Below are positions 7,326 through 15,769 of a stretch of DNA of 64,000 nucleotides, one piece after another (position 1 is the first letter of the stretch; every line of letters starts with the position of its first letter). A model generated the notes under the pieces. It was not told the DNA's origin, did not search any database, and saw nothing but the letters and a program-made list of their open reading frames with translations. Made by a program: the position numbers and the translations under genes. This DNA comes from Tabrizicola oligotrophica. GTDB taxonomy: Bacteria; Pseudomonadota; Alphaproteobacteria; Rhodobacterales; Rhodobacteraceae. The stretch spans positions 744,001 to 808,000 of the forward strand of contig NZ_JAAIVJ010000001.1 of assembly GCF_011008935.1 (NCBI RefSeq). The letters run 5' to 3'.

Positions 7326-9487
7326 TCGGCGGCTCCGTCAAGGAAGGTGGGGGCGAAGCTGAGACGGCGAGCGTCGCGGCGGGCTTGCAGCCAGCCGATG
7401 ATCCGGGCGCGCAGGCTTGCCATGCGCTTTTCCCAGACGCTCGGGTTATGCACCACGTCGGCGCGGTAGAAGGAGGGGCAAAGGACGGCGGCATCGGCCA
7501 CTTCGCCGCAATTGCCGCAGCCGACGCAGGACTGGTCGATGCTTGCCACCGGATCGTCGCGCAGGGGATCGTCCAGCCGCTTCAGCGACAGCGAGGGGCA
7601 GCCCGAGAGCCGGATGCAGGCGTGATCGCCGGTGCAGACCGCCTCATCAATGCCAAAGCGCGGCGCCTCGACCCGGCGGCCCTCCTTGATCGCCTTCTGC
7701 GCCAGCGGCTTTTCGCGGCGCTGCCGGTTCAGCATGCATTCCGAGGAGGCGACGATGACCTTCGGCCCCTTCTCGGGCGTGGTCAGCGCCTCGCGGATGG
7801 TGTCGCGCATCTTTGCCACATCATAGGTGCGGTCGATCTGGCGCACCCAGTCGATGCCGATGCCGTTCAGCGCCTTGGCAATCGGGTTCTTCGTGGCCTT
7901 GGTGGCATTGTCGGCGCGGCTTGACATCACGTCCTGCCCGCCGGTCGCCGCCGAATAGTAGTTGTCGACGATGATCGCCACGCCGTCGGATTTGTTGAAG
8001 GCCATGTTGGTGAAGGAGGAGGACAGGCCGTTGTGCCAGAACCCGCCGTCGCCGATGATCGCCACCGCCCGCTTGTCGCCGCCGCCGTCGAAGGCGCCGT
8101 TGGCGGCGGGGCCAAGACCGTAGCCCATGGTCGCGCCGCCGATTTCAAAGGGCGGCAGGCTGGCGAACAGGTGGCAGCCGATGTCGGCGGCGATCTGGTG
8201 CTTGCCAAGCTCCTTTTCCACCAGCTTCATCGCGGCGAAGATCGGCCGTTCCGGGCAGCCGGTGCAAAAGCCCGGCGGGCGGATCGGCACGGTTTTCGAC
8301 AGGTCGGGGATTTCCGGGCGGTCGATGTTCGGCGCGCGCACGGCGGCGGGCAACAGGCTGGGCGCGGCGGTGCGCAGGAAGCTTTCCACCGCATCCAGCA
8401 TGACCGCGCCGGTATATTCCCCGGCCATCGGGAAGATGTTCTTGCCATGCAGCTTAACGCCCGACCCGGCGCGGTAAAGGAAGCTGCCAAGCTGGGTTTC
8501 GATGAATTCGGGCTGCCCTTCCTCGACGACAAGGACATGGTCCTTGCCCTCGCAGAACTCCAGAAACTGCGAGGAAATCAGCGGGTAGGTGACGTTCAGC
8601 ACATAAAGCGGCACTTCGGTGTTGCCGTAGATATCGGCAAGCCCAAGGCGCTGCAGGGCGCGGATCAGGCTGTTATACATGCCGCCCTGCACGATGATGC
8701 CAAAGCCGGCATCCTTCGGGCCGAAGAATTCGTTCAAGCCCCTGTCCTGAATGAATTTCTCCGCCGCCGGCCAGCGGTTCTTCACCTTGTCCTGCTCATG
8801 GGCATAGGACATCGGCGGCAGCACGACGCGGGCGAAATCGCTGCGCGGGGCGGCCAGTGCCTCGCGCACGGTCAGCTTGGGGCGCTGGTTGTCGCGGGTG
8901 GTGAAGCTGCCGGTGACATGGCAGGACCGGATGCGCACCATCAGCATGACGGGGGTGTTCGACGCCTCCGACAGGTCGAACCCGTCCGACACCATCTTCA
9001 CGATCGACGGCAGGTTCGGGCGCGGATCGAGAAGCCACATCTGCGCCTTCATGGCGAAGGGGTGGCTGCGCTCCTGCATGATCGACGAGCCTTCGCCGTA
9101 ATCCTCGCCGACGATCACCATCGCCCCGCCGGTCACGCCGGAGGACGACAGGTTCGCAAGCGCGTCCGAGGCGACGTTGACCCCGACCGGGCCCTTGAAG
9201 GTGACAGCACCGCGGATCGGGTAATGCACCGAAGCCGCCAGCATCGCCGCCGCCGCCGCCTCGTTGGCATTGGCCTCGAACCGCACGCCAAGTTCGCCCA
9301 GAAGCTCCTCGGCATCGGCCAGAACGTCCATCAGATGGCTGATCGGCGCCCCCTGATAGCCGCCGACATAGCCGACCCCGCTTTCCAGAAGCGCCTTGGT
9401 GATGGCAAGGATGCCCTCGCCGGTAAAGGTTTCCCCCGCGCCCAGTTTCAGATGTTCGACTTCGGCCTTGAAAGAGCGTTCTGCCAT
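7322..9487 (-). CDS. iorA: Indolepyruvate ferredoxin oxidoreductase, alpha subunit
   Basis: A 721-residue IorA-type protein. The N-terminal pyrimidine domain is 'YVGGYQGAPISHLMDVLADA', with the conserved 'FEANANEAAAAAMLAASVH'. The TPP/Mg motif is GDGGFWHNGL followed by 'IIVDNYYSAATGGQ'. A CoA/TPP segment has 'PPGFCTGCPERPIF'. The C-terminal ferredoxin region (about 617-665) holds CTGDHACIRLSGCP and CVGCGNCGEVADAAVLCP. In the first, the second cluster cysteine is Asp, so that cluster may be lost or altered. With IorB it turns an aryl-2-oxoacid plus CoA into aryl-acetyl-CoA, reducing ferredoxin. It starts four bases after the MarR stop. Confidence 0.88.
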   Translation of the reverse strand: MAERSFKAEVEHLKLGAGETFTGEGILAITKALLESGVGYVGGYQGAPISHLMDVLADAEELLGELGVRFEANANEAAAAAMLAASVHYPIRGAVTFKGPVGVNVASDALANLSSSGVTGGAMVIVGEDYGEGSSIMQERSHPFAMKAQMWLLDPRPNLPSIVKMVSDGFDLSEASNTPVMLMVRIRSCHVTGSFTTRDNQRPKLTVREALAAPRSDFARVVLPPMSYAHEQDKVKNRWPAAEKFIQDRGLNEFFGPKDAGFGIIVQGGMYNSLIRALQRLGLADIYGNTEVPLYVLNVTYPLISSQFLEFCEGKDHVLVVEEGQPEFIETQLGSFLYRAGSGVKLHGKNIFPMAGEYTGAVMLDAVESFLRTAAPSLLPAAVRAPNIDRPEIPDLSKTVPIRPPGFCTGCPERPIFAAMKLVEKELGKHQIAADIGCHLFASLPPFEIGGATMGYGLGPAANGAFDGGGDKRAVAIIGDGGFWHNGLSSSFTNMAFNKSDGVAIIVDNYYSAATGGQDVMSSRADNATKATKNPIAKALNGIGIDWVRQIDRTYDVAKMRDTIREALTTPEKGPKVIVASSECMLNRQRREKPLAQKAIKEGRRVEAPRFGIDEAVCTGDHACIRLSGCPSLSLKRLDDPLRDDPVASIDQSCVGCGNCGEVADAAVLCPSFYRADVVHNPSVWEKRMASLRARIIGWLQARRDARRLSFAPTFLDGAAE

Positions 9488-9490
9488 GGT

Positions 9491-9961
9491 TCAGATCTCG
9501 TGCTTGCGGATGTTGACCAGCATTTTCTGCAAGGTCGCGACAAAGGCCCGGCGCTCGTCCTCGGGGATGCCGCGGAACATCCGGGCCTGTGCTTCGGCCA
9601 TATGCGGCCAAAGCTCCTCGAAGACCGCGCGGCCGGCCTCGGTGATATAGACCCGTACCGCGCGGCTGTCGGCGGCATCGGTTTCGCGGCGGATCAGGCC
9701 TTCGGTCTGCAACTGGTCAAGCGCGCGGGACAGGGTGGATTGCTCGACCACGGTATAGACCGCCAGTTCGCGGATCAGCGGTCCTTCCAGCACCGTCAGC
9801 ACCGCCAGCGCGCGGGCCTTGGGCGTGGTCAGCCCCATCTCGGCCATCTCGTCGCGGAAGCCGGCGTTGTAGCGACCCATGATGCGGTTCATCAGGTAGG
9901 GCGCGAAGTTGGTCAGGCCAACCTCGCCCAGTTTCGGCGGGCGTTGCGGGCTGTCCGTCAT
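9491..9961 (-). CDS. MarR-family transcriptional regulator
   Basis: A 156-residue MarR-family protein. The helix-turn-helix is 'LIRELAVYTVVEQSTLSRALDQLQTEGLI', and the wing is 'RRETDAADSRAVRVYITEAGRAVFEEL', the diagnostic D(x)R wing pattern. It lies inside an operon: it overlaps the stop of the upstream FAD oxidoreductase (ATGA) and ends three bases before iorA. MarR proteins commonly bind aromatic acids and repress their catabolic operons, so an aromatic or indolic ligand is a reasonable inference. Confidence 0.88.
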   Translation of the reverse strand: MTDSPQRPPKLGEVGLTNFAPYLMNRIMGRYNAGFRDEMAEMGLTTPKARALAVLTVLEGPLIRELAVYTVVEQSTLSRALDQLQTEGLIRRETDAADSRAVRVYITEAGRAVFEELWPHMAEAQARMFRGIPEDERRAFVATLQKMLVNIRKHEI

Positions 9962-11517
9962 GCCCCGAGCCTTTTCGCCGCGTTGAAGCCCGAGCCGCCG
10001 CCAAGGCCGGGGCCGGGGTGGGTGGAGGCGCCGATGTGAAGGAGGCCGCGCACCGCGCCGGTGCCATTCGTCGAATGGGCAAAGGGTCGCCAGAGGAAGA
10101 ACTGGTCGATGCCGCAGTGCCCGCCATAGGGGTCGCCGCCGACAAGGTTCATGTTCATCGCCTCCAGATCGGCGGGTGAATAGGCGCGGCGGACGATCTT
10201 GATGGCGTCGAAATTGCGGATATGGCGGCGCAGGATCGCCTCCAGCCGGTCGGCAAAGGGCTCGCGCGCCGATGCCCAGTCGCGGGCGGTGATCTCGCCG
10301 GCCGCATCACCCTTGATGACGCGCGGCGCGTCGGGGATTTGCAGCCAGAGCACCGCCTTGCCCTCCGGGCAGCGCGAGGGGTCAAGGCGCGAGGGCTGGC
10401 CGACGCAGATCGTGGGCGTCTCAGGCAGCAGCCCGCGCTCGGCCTCATTGGCCGATTTCGACACCGCGTCGATGCCATCGGTCAGGTGGATCAGCGCCAC
10501 GTCGCCCAAGCCGGCGGTCCGCCATTCGGGGGGCCGATCCAGTGCGAAATGCAGCTGGAAATCGCCGCGCCCGTGGCGGAAGGTCCGCGCCGCTTCGCGG
10601 TCCTCGGGCAGGGTGACGCCCTGCAACAACCGCCCGTAAAGCTGCCCCGGCGCGACCGAGGCGAGGACGGATTTCGACGAAATCCGCTCCCCTCCTGCCA
10701 GACGCACGCCGGTTACCCGGCCGTTCTGCACGGTGATTTCCTCGACATCCGCGCCGATGCGCAAGCTGCCGCCCTTTTCCGCGATCAGCGCCGCAAAGGC
10801 CCGCACCGCCGCGCCCGCCCCGCCCTTGACCACCGGCGCCCCGGCCGCCTCGAGCGCAAAGGCGATGACCTTGCCCATCTGCGCCGAATAGGTGCTTTCC
10901 GGCGTCAGCCCGCAATGCAAGACCCAAGGCGCCCAGAGCGCCTGTACCAAGGGGCTTTGGTAATTTGCTTCAAGCCAGCCCCGCGCCGGCGCCAAAGCGC
11001 TGCCCATCCAGGCCGCAAGGCCCCTGAGTCCACGCTTGCGCACCTGCCCGAACAGCAGTTTCGCCGTTCCCCATGACCAGAGATTGCCGCCGAGCAGTGC
11101 GAACAGGAAAGGCGCATCGGCCGCAATCGCGCCCACGTCGGCGGCGTGCCGGTCGCCGTCTCCGGCGGCCAAGGCGTTGAACGCGGCGACGTTCCGGCCC
11201 TGATCCATGCTCAGCACCAGGGACGAGCCATCGGGGCGCAGCACTGCCGTCGGCTGGCCCGCATGGCAATACTCAAAGCCATGCCGCGCCAGATGCGGGC
11301 CAAGCGCCGCCCCGGCGGGCGAGGTCATGAACAGCACGAAGGTCGCCGCCATCACATCATGGTGGAACCCCGGCAGGGTGATGTCCTCGGTGCGCATGCA
11401 GCCGCCAAGGCTGGCCTCGCGCTCCAGCACCAGCACGCGGTCGCCTTTCAGCGCCAACATCGCCGCCGCGACAAGCCCGTTGATGCCGGACCCGATGATG
11501 ATGTGGTCAAAACCCAT
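9958..11517 (-). CDS. Phytoene-desaturase-like NAD(P)/FAD-dependent oxidoreductase (paralogue 1)
   Basis: A 519-residue protein of the phytoene dehydrogenase/CrtISO-like family. The FAD-binding turn is 'IIIGSGINGLVAAAML' near the N-terminus, with 'LEREASLGGCMRTEDITLPGFHHD' after it. The C-terminal FAD signature is 'LLHIGASTHPGPGLGGGSG'. The ATG at 11517 is preferred over 11571 because the FAD fold starts there. It is the first gene of the operon with MarR and iorAB. It is paralogous to the protein at 12495-14060 (shared 'NLVGGD' and the C-terminal FAD block). No carotenoid genes are nearby, so carotenoid work is unlikely; a dehydrogenation or oxidation step in the catabolic route is inferred. 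Confidence 0.8.
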   Translation of the reverse strand: MGFDHIIIGSGINGLVAAAMLALKGDRVLVLEREASLGGCMRTEDITLPGFHHDVMAATFVLFMTSPAGAALGPHLARHGFEYCHAGQPTAVLRPDGSSLVLSMDQGRNVAAFNALAAGDGDRHAADVGAIAADAPFLFALLGGNLWSWGTAKLLFGQVRKRGLRGLAAWMGSALAPARGWLEANYQSPLVQALWAPWVLHCGLTPESTYSAQMGKVIAFALEAAGAPVVKGGAGAAVRAFAALIAEKGGSLRIGADVEEITVQNGRVTGVRLAGGERISSKSVLASVAPGQLYGRLLQGVTLPEDREAARTFRHGRGDFQLHFALDRPPEWRTAGLGDVALIHLTDGIDAVSKSANEAERGLLPETPTICVGQPSRLDPSRCPEGKAVLWLQIPDAPRVIKGDAAGEITARDWASAREPFADRLEAILRRHIRNFDAIKIVRRAYSPADLEAMNMNLVGGDPYGGHCGIDQFFLWRPFAHSTNGTGAVRGLLHIGASTHPGPGLGGGSGFNAAKRLGA

Positions 11518-11598
11518 GTTTGCCCCATTCAAGACAAAGGAAACCAAGGGGATGGGCGCAATCCCGCCCACCCCGCGCTTGCCGCCATAAGGCCGCCG

Positions 11599-12390
11599 TC
11601 AGCCGCGCGGCACCAGCGCCAGCGCCCGGATCGGCGAGCCGGTGCCGTTCTTGATCTTCAGGGGCGCGGCAATCAGGATCGCACCCTTGGCCGGCAGCTT
11701 GTCGAGATTGGCAAGGCTGGCGAGGCCATAGCAGTTGTGCTTGTGCAGCAGGTTATGCGCCGGGAAGGGCGGGGTCATCCCGCCCGCCTGCCCCGCATCG
11801 GTGCCGATGCACTGGCTGCCCCAGCCGACGATGCCCTTGGACAAGAGGTATTCGATCACCTCGGCGGTTGGGCCGGGGGTATGCGGGCCGGTCTCGTTGG
11901 CATTGAGGAACAGCGCCTCGTCATGCGCGCGGCTGTCCCAGTCCGACCGCAGCACCACCCATTCGCCAGCCTTGATCGCGCCATGCTTGGCCTCCCAAGC
12001 CTTCACATGGTCGATGGTCAGCAGGAAATCGGGATTCGCGCCGCATTCGGCGCTGAAATCCAGCACGTTGACCGGCGCGACCAGCCGCTGCACCGGCAGG
12101 CTGTCGGTGTAGCCGTCAGCATAGTCCTTGCCGGTGATCCAGTGGTGCGGCGCGTCGAAATGCGTGCCGGAATGCTCGCCCACCTTCAGCCAGTTCCAGG
12201 CCCAGAACGGACCGTCCTGATCATATTCCGAAATGCGGTGAATCTCGATCGCCGGGGTGTCCTTGGCGAAATCCGGCGGCAGTTTCAGCAGCGGCGTCTC
12301 CGGCCCCAGAACGCCCGAGCAATCCACCACCTCAACCCCGCCCGAAGCCAGCAGTCCGGCAAGGCTCGCCAGCACATTTGCAGAAGTCAT
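11599..12390 (-). CDS. Cyclase-family metal-dependent hydrolase (kynurenine formamidase / isatin hydrolase-like)
   Basis: A 263-residue protein of the cyclase family. The metal-binding signature HxGTHxDxPxH is present as HSGTHFDAPHH. Later 'GIVGWGSQCIGTDAG' and 'AHNLLHKHNCYGLASLANLDKLP' match the second active-site half. Characterised members hydrolyse N-formylkynurenine or isatin, i.e. an amide on an aminobenzoyl compound, which fits an indole ring-opening route. The ATG at 12390 has GGGAG six bases upstream; 12396 is an alternative. It is divergent from the second FAD oxidoreductase and 81 bp upstream of the first. Confidence 0.82.
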   Translation of the reverse strand: MTSANVLASLAGLLASGGVEVVDCSGVLGPETPLLKLPPDFAKDTPAIEIHRISEYDQDGPFWAWNWLKVGEHSGTHFDAPHHWITGKDYADGYTDSLPVQRLVAPVNVLDFSAECGANPDFLLTIDHVKAWEAKHGAIKAGEWVVLRSDWDSRAHDEALFLNANETGPHTPGPTAEVIEYLLSKGIVGWGSQCIGTDAGQAGGMTPPFPAHNLLHKHNCYGLASLANLDKLPAKGAILIAAPLKIKNGTGSPIRALALVPRG

Positions 12391-12446
12391 CGTCATCTCC
12401 CTGTTGGTGGGGCCTGTCTCCACCCCTCTCGATTCACTCTAGACAG

Positions 12447-12466
12447 ATTTAAATGCATTTGCAAAT
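12447..12466. promoter_or_regulatory. Overlapping palindromes, candidate MarR-type operator
   Basis: ATTTAAATGCATTTGCAAAT contains three overlapping perfect palindromes (ATTTAAAT, AAATGCATTT, ATTTGCAAAT) in an otherwise GC-rich intergenic region. It lies 28 bp before the start of the second FAD oxidoreductase and 56 bp before the divergent cyclase gene, so one bound dimer could control both. Confidence 0.5.
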
Positions 12467-12494
12467 ATCTCTGCAACAACGGGGTGAAGATTCC

Positions 12495-14060
12495 ATGCCG
12501 GATACCTTCGATGCGGTCCTGATCGGTGCGGGCCACAACACACTGGCCTGTGCGTTGCAGCTTGCCCGCAAGGGCTGGCGGGTCGGGGTATTCGAACAGG
12601 CCGCGGTGGCCGGCGGTGCGGTCAAGACTGGCGAATATACCCTGCCGGGCTTTCGCCATGACTGGGCGGCGATGAACCTGTCGCTGTTCGCCGGAAGCCC
12701 GTTCTGCAAGGAAAATGCCGAGGAACTGGGCCAGCATGGCGTGGAATTCGTGCCGGTGTCGCGCCCCTTTGCCTCGGCCTTTCCCGATGGCCGCTGGTGC
12801 GGCGTCAGCATCGACGCCGACGAAACCCGGGCGCGAATCGCAGGCTTCGCGCCCGAGGATGCCGAAACCTGGCAGCGGCTGAGCGCGGCCTTCGCCAATG
12901 AGGCGCCGCATCTTTTCGGCCTTCTCGGCAGCGCAATGCGGATTCGTGCGCTTGCATATTTTGTGTTCAAAATACTCCGCGCCAAGGGCCTTGGCTGCAC
13001 GCTCGACATGGCGCGCTTCCTGATGCAATCGCCGCGGCAATGGCTGGACCAGAGCTTTGTTTCGCCCGAGGTCAAGGCGATGCTCGGCGCCTGGGGCATG
13101 CATCTGGATTTCGCCCCGGATGTCGCGGGCGGCGCGCTGTTTCCCTATCTTGAGGGCATGGCGGGACAGGCCTTTGGCATGGCGCTGGGGCGCGGCGGGG
13201 CGGATACGATCATCCGCGCGATGGTGGCGGCGATCAGGGCGCGCGGCGGCGTGGTCGAGGTAAATGCCCCGGTGGCGCGCATCCTGCAGGACGGCCGGCG
13301 GGCCAGCGGCATCGAACTGGTGGGTGGCCGCCGCATCCTGGCCAGCCGCGCGGTGATCGCCGGCGTCGCCCCGCGCGCCCTGCCCCGCCTGACCGGCGGC
13401 ATCACCCCAGAATTTGACCGGGCGATGACCGGCTTCACCCATGCCCCCGGCACGATGATGATTCATCTGGCGATGGACGGCCTGCCCGACTGGGCGGCGG
13501 GAGCAGAACTGCAATCCTTCGCCTATGTCCATCTCGCCCCCAGCCTTGACCAGATGGCCCGCACCTATCAGCAGGCGCAGGCCGGGCTTCTGCCCGATGA
13601 GCCGATCCTTGTCGTCGGCCAGCCGACCTCGTTCGATCCTTCCCGCGCGCCCGAGGGCAAGCATGTGCTCTGGCTGCAGGTGCGCATGGTGCCGGGGACC
13701 ATCCGCGGCGATGCCAAGGGCGAGATTGCCGCGACCGACTGGGACGCGGCGGCCGGGCCGATGGCCGAACGTGCGCTCGACATTCTGGAGCGCTACGCCC
13801 CCGGCACGCGGGCGAAGATCCTTGGCCGCCGCGTGGTCACCCCGCGCGACCTTGAGGCCGACAACCCCAACCTCGTCGGCGGCGATCAGGTCTGCGGCAG
13901 CCACCATCTGGCGCAGCATTTCCTCTTCCGCCCGGTGCGCGGCCATGCCGATGGCTCGACCCCCTTGCAGAACCTGCACCTGACCGGGGCGGGCGTCTGG
14001 CCCGGCGCCGGCACCGGCGCGGGGCCGGGAACCCTTTTGGCCAGAAGACTGGCCAGATAA
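12495..14060 (+). CDS. Phytoene-desaturase-like NAD(P)/FAD-dependent oxidoreductase (paralogue 2)
   Basis: A 521-residue protein with 'VLIGAGHNTLACALQLARKG' as the N-terminal FAD-binding turn, 'FEQAAVAGGAVKTGEYTLPGFRHD' after it, and 'LHLTGAGVWPGAGTGAGPG' as the C-terminal FAD block. It resembles the 9958-11517 product over its whole length. The ATG at 12495 is preferred: the in-frame ATG at 12453 lies inside the palindromic operator. Forty-seven bases separate it from the binding-protein gene, so it probably heads the transporter operon. Its substrate may therefore be the imported compound or a close derivative, which is inference. Confidence 0.8.
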   Translation: MPDTFDAVLIGAGHNTLACALQLARKGWRVGVFEQAAVAGGAVKTGEYTLPGFRHDWAAMNLSLFAGSPFCKENAEELGQHGVEFVPVSRPFASAFPDGRWCGVSIDADETRARIAGFAPEDAETWQRLSAAFANEAPHLFGLLGSAMRIRALAYFVFKILRAKGLGCTLDMARFLMQSPRQWLDQSFVSPEVKAMLGAWGMHLDFAPDVAGGALFPYLEGMAGQAFGMALGRGGADTIIRAMVAAIRARGGVVEVNAPVARILQDGRRASGIELVGGRRILASRAVIAGVAPRALPRLTGGITPEFDRAMTGFTHAPGTMMIHLAMDGLPDWAAGAELQSFAYVHLAPSLDQMARTYQQAQAGLLPDEPILVVGQPTSFDPSRAPEGKHVLWLQVRMVPGTIRGDAKGEIAATDWDAAAGPMAERALDILERYAPGTRAKILGRRVVTPRDLEADNPNLVGGDQVCGSHHLAQHFLFRPVRGHADGSTPLQNLHLTGAGVWPGAGTGAGPGTLLARRLAR

Positions 14061-14107
14061 CTGAAAAACAACAAGAAAACCATGAACTTCAACCAACAGG
14101 AAACACC

Positions 14108-15628
14108 ATGAACCTTTCACGCCGTTCCCTTTTGCAGCTCTCGGCTGCGACCGTGGCCGCAGGAGCCTTTGGCCTGCCGGCCCGCGCCCAAGCCATCGAC
14201 GAGCTGGTCATCGCCTATAACGTCAACCTGCCGGCCTGGGACCCGACTGTCGGCCCCTCGGCAGTGAACCCGACCCTTCAGGGCATCTACCAGTCGGTGT
14301 TTGACCAGTACATCCTGCAACAACCCGACCTGAAACCGGCGCCGGGCCTGTTGACCGAATGGGGCTGGAACGAGGACAAGACCCAGGTCTGGATGACAGT
14401 GCGCGAGGGCGTCACCTGGCACGACGGCAGCCCCTTCACCGCCGAGGATGTGGCCTGGAGCCTGGCCCGCGTCGCCAAGCCGGAAACCGGCAGCCCGATC
14501 CAGTTCGTCTGGGGCACGCTGGCAAACCACCGCGTCGAGGGCAACAAGGTGATCGCCGATGTCGCGCAGTTCGACCCGACGATCTTCAAATGGATGTATT
14601 TCCTGACCGGCTACGTCCTGCCGAAAGCCTATTACGAAAAGGTCGGTGCCGAAGGCTTCGAGGCGGCGCCCGTCGGCACCGGCCCCTATATGGTCGAGAA
14701 GTTCGAGCGCAACGCCTTTGTCCGGCTGAAGGCCAACGCGAATTACTGGGGCGGCAAGCCCGAATTCGACACTGTGACCATCAAGTTCGTTACCGACAGC
14801 GCCGCACGGGTGGCCGAAGTGGAATCGGGCAATGCCCATGTCACGCTGGAAGTGCCTTATGAGGAATACGACCGGCTGAAGGCCAGCCTGACCGGCACCG
14901 CCGCGCCGATCTCGGACATCGGGATGATCTTCCTCAACGACATCGAGGTGATGAGCGATCCGAACGTCCGCAAGGCCGCGGTTCACGCCATTGACAAGCA
15001 GGCGATCATCGACCGCCTGCTGGGCGGCTATGGCGTGAAGATCGACACGCTGGAAACCCCGCAATACGACGCCTTCGACGCCTCGATCTCCGTGCCCTAT
15101 GACGAGGCCAAGGCGATCGAGCTTCTGGCCGCCTCGGGCTTTGGTCCCGACAATCCGGTGAAGTTCAAGATCCAGACCACCAAGGGCTTCAAGCCCAAGG
15201 ATTACGAGATGATTCAGGCCATTGTGGGCCTGTGGCGCAAGGTGGGGATCGAGGCTGAAATCGAGATCTACGAGATTGCCAAGCATTACGAATTGCGCGG
15301 CGCCGACACGCTGGCGCCGGCGGCCTTCTACAACTGGGGCAACTCGGTGGGCGATCCGACCACCTCGACCGGCTTTGCGATGTTCGGCCCCTCGCCGCAT
15401 TCGGTCTGGGATGGCGAGGACCTTACGGCGATGATCGGCCCGCTTTGGGGCGAGAAGGACGAGGCCAAGCGGATCGAGGGCTGGAAGGCGGTCGACAGAT
15501 ACATCGCCGAGAACGCGCTGGTCATTCCGCTGCTGCAATATGTCCAGCCGATCCTGTCGGCGCCGGGCGTGGTGGTGACGCCGCATGCCTCAGGCGCGCT
15601 CTTGCCGCATCTGATGAAGCGGGCCTGA
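14108..15628 (+). CDS. ABC transporter periplasmic binding protein, family 5 (peptide/nickel/opine type)
   Basis: A 506-residue extracytoplasmic binding protein. The N-terminus 'NLSRRSLLQLSAATVAAGAFGLPARA' looks like a Tat signal with twin Arg. The family-5 signature is present: 'REGVTWHDGSPFTAEDVAWSL', 'VGTGPYMVEKFERNAFVRLKANANYWGGKP' and 'DPNVRKAAVHAIDKQAII'. An AGGAAA precedes the ATG. It is followed by two permeases and two ATPases in the order usual for Dpp/Opp systems. Family-5 systems carry peptides but also opines, metals and other solutes; the location inside the aromatic/indolic cluster makes an aromatic amine or keto compound a candidate ligand. Confidence 0.9.
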   Translation: MNLSRRSLLQLSAATVAAGAFGLPARAQAIDELVIAYNVNLPAWDPTVGPSAVNPTLQGIYQSVFDQYILQQPDLKPAPGLLTEWGWNEDKTQVWMTVREGVTWHDGSPFTAEDVAWSLARVAKPETGSPIQFVWGTLANHRVEGNKVIADVAQFDPTIFKWMYFLTGYVLPKAYYEKVGAEGFEAAPVGTGPYMVEKFERNAFVRLKANANYWGGKPEFDTVTIKFVTDSAARVAEVESGNAHVTLEVPYEEYDRLKASLTGTAAPISDIGMIFLNDIEVMSDPNVRKAAVHAIDKQAIIDRLLGGYGVKIDTLETPQYDAFDASISVPYDEAKAIELLAASGFGPDNPVKFKIQTTKGFKPKDYEMIQAIVGLWRKVGIEAEIEIYEIAKHYELRGADTLAPAAFYNWGNSVGDPTTSTGFAMFGPSPHSVWDGEDLTAMIGPLWGEKDEAKRIEGWKAVDRYIAENALVIPLLQYVQPILSAPGVVVTPHASGALLPHLMKRA

Positions 15629-15656
15629 GCCTGAACCCGTCGTTCCTGCTGAGACC

Positions 15657-15677
15657 CCGGGGGTTTCACACCCCCGG
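15657..15677 (+). terminator. Intra-operon hairpin after the binding-protein gene
   Basis: CCGGGGGT pairs with ACCCCCGG around TTCAC (8 bp). It follows the binding-protein stop codon by about 28 bases and has no U-tract. Such hairpins in ABC operons often stabilise the upstream transcript, giving excess binding protein over permease. Partial termination is the alternative. Confidence 0.4.
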
Positions 15678-15681
15678 ACCC

Positions 15682-15707
15682 CCGTGGGATATTTCAGCCA
15701 CATTGAA
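15682..15707 (-). repeat. Dispersed intergenic repeat, AAATATCC type
   Basis: Read on the minus strand this is TTCAATGTGGCTGAAATATC plus CCAC, matching the layout of the copies at 3357, 23245 and 27282 (TTTC, about five bases, TGG or TGTTCC, then AAATATCC). It lies in the gap between the binding protein and first permease. Confidence 0.4.
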
Positions 15708-15769
15708 GGCACCGGGCAGGTCTGGCTTTGGCCGGACCACTCCGGGCCGGTACAGGCAAGTCTCTGAAG

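Noticed and set aside
11548-11574. Hairpin between the cyclase gene and FAD oxidoreductase as a terminator
   Set aside because: The stem GGGGATGGGCG/CGCCCACCCC is imperfect and has no U-tract; the genes may well be co-transcribed, so no feature is called.
9958-14060. Carotenoid biosynthesis locus
   Set aside because: Only phytoene-desaturase-like folds occur; there is no phytoene synthase, cyclase of the carotenoid type or photosynthesis gene.
14117-15586. Long open frame on the minus strand opposite the ABC binding protein
   Set aside because: Its translation has no recognisable domain and is rich in His/Arg/Gly, as expected from the complement of a high-GC gene; the plus-strand frame has a clear family-5 binding-protein sequence.
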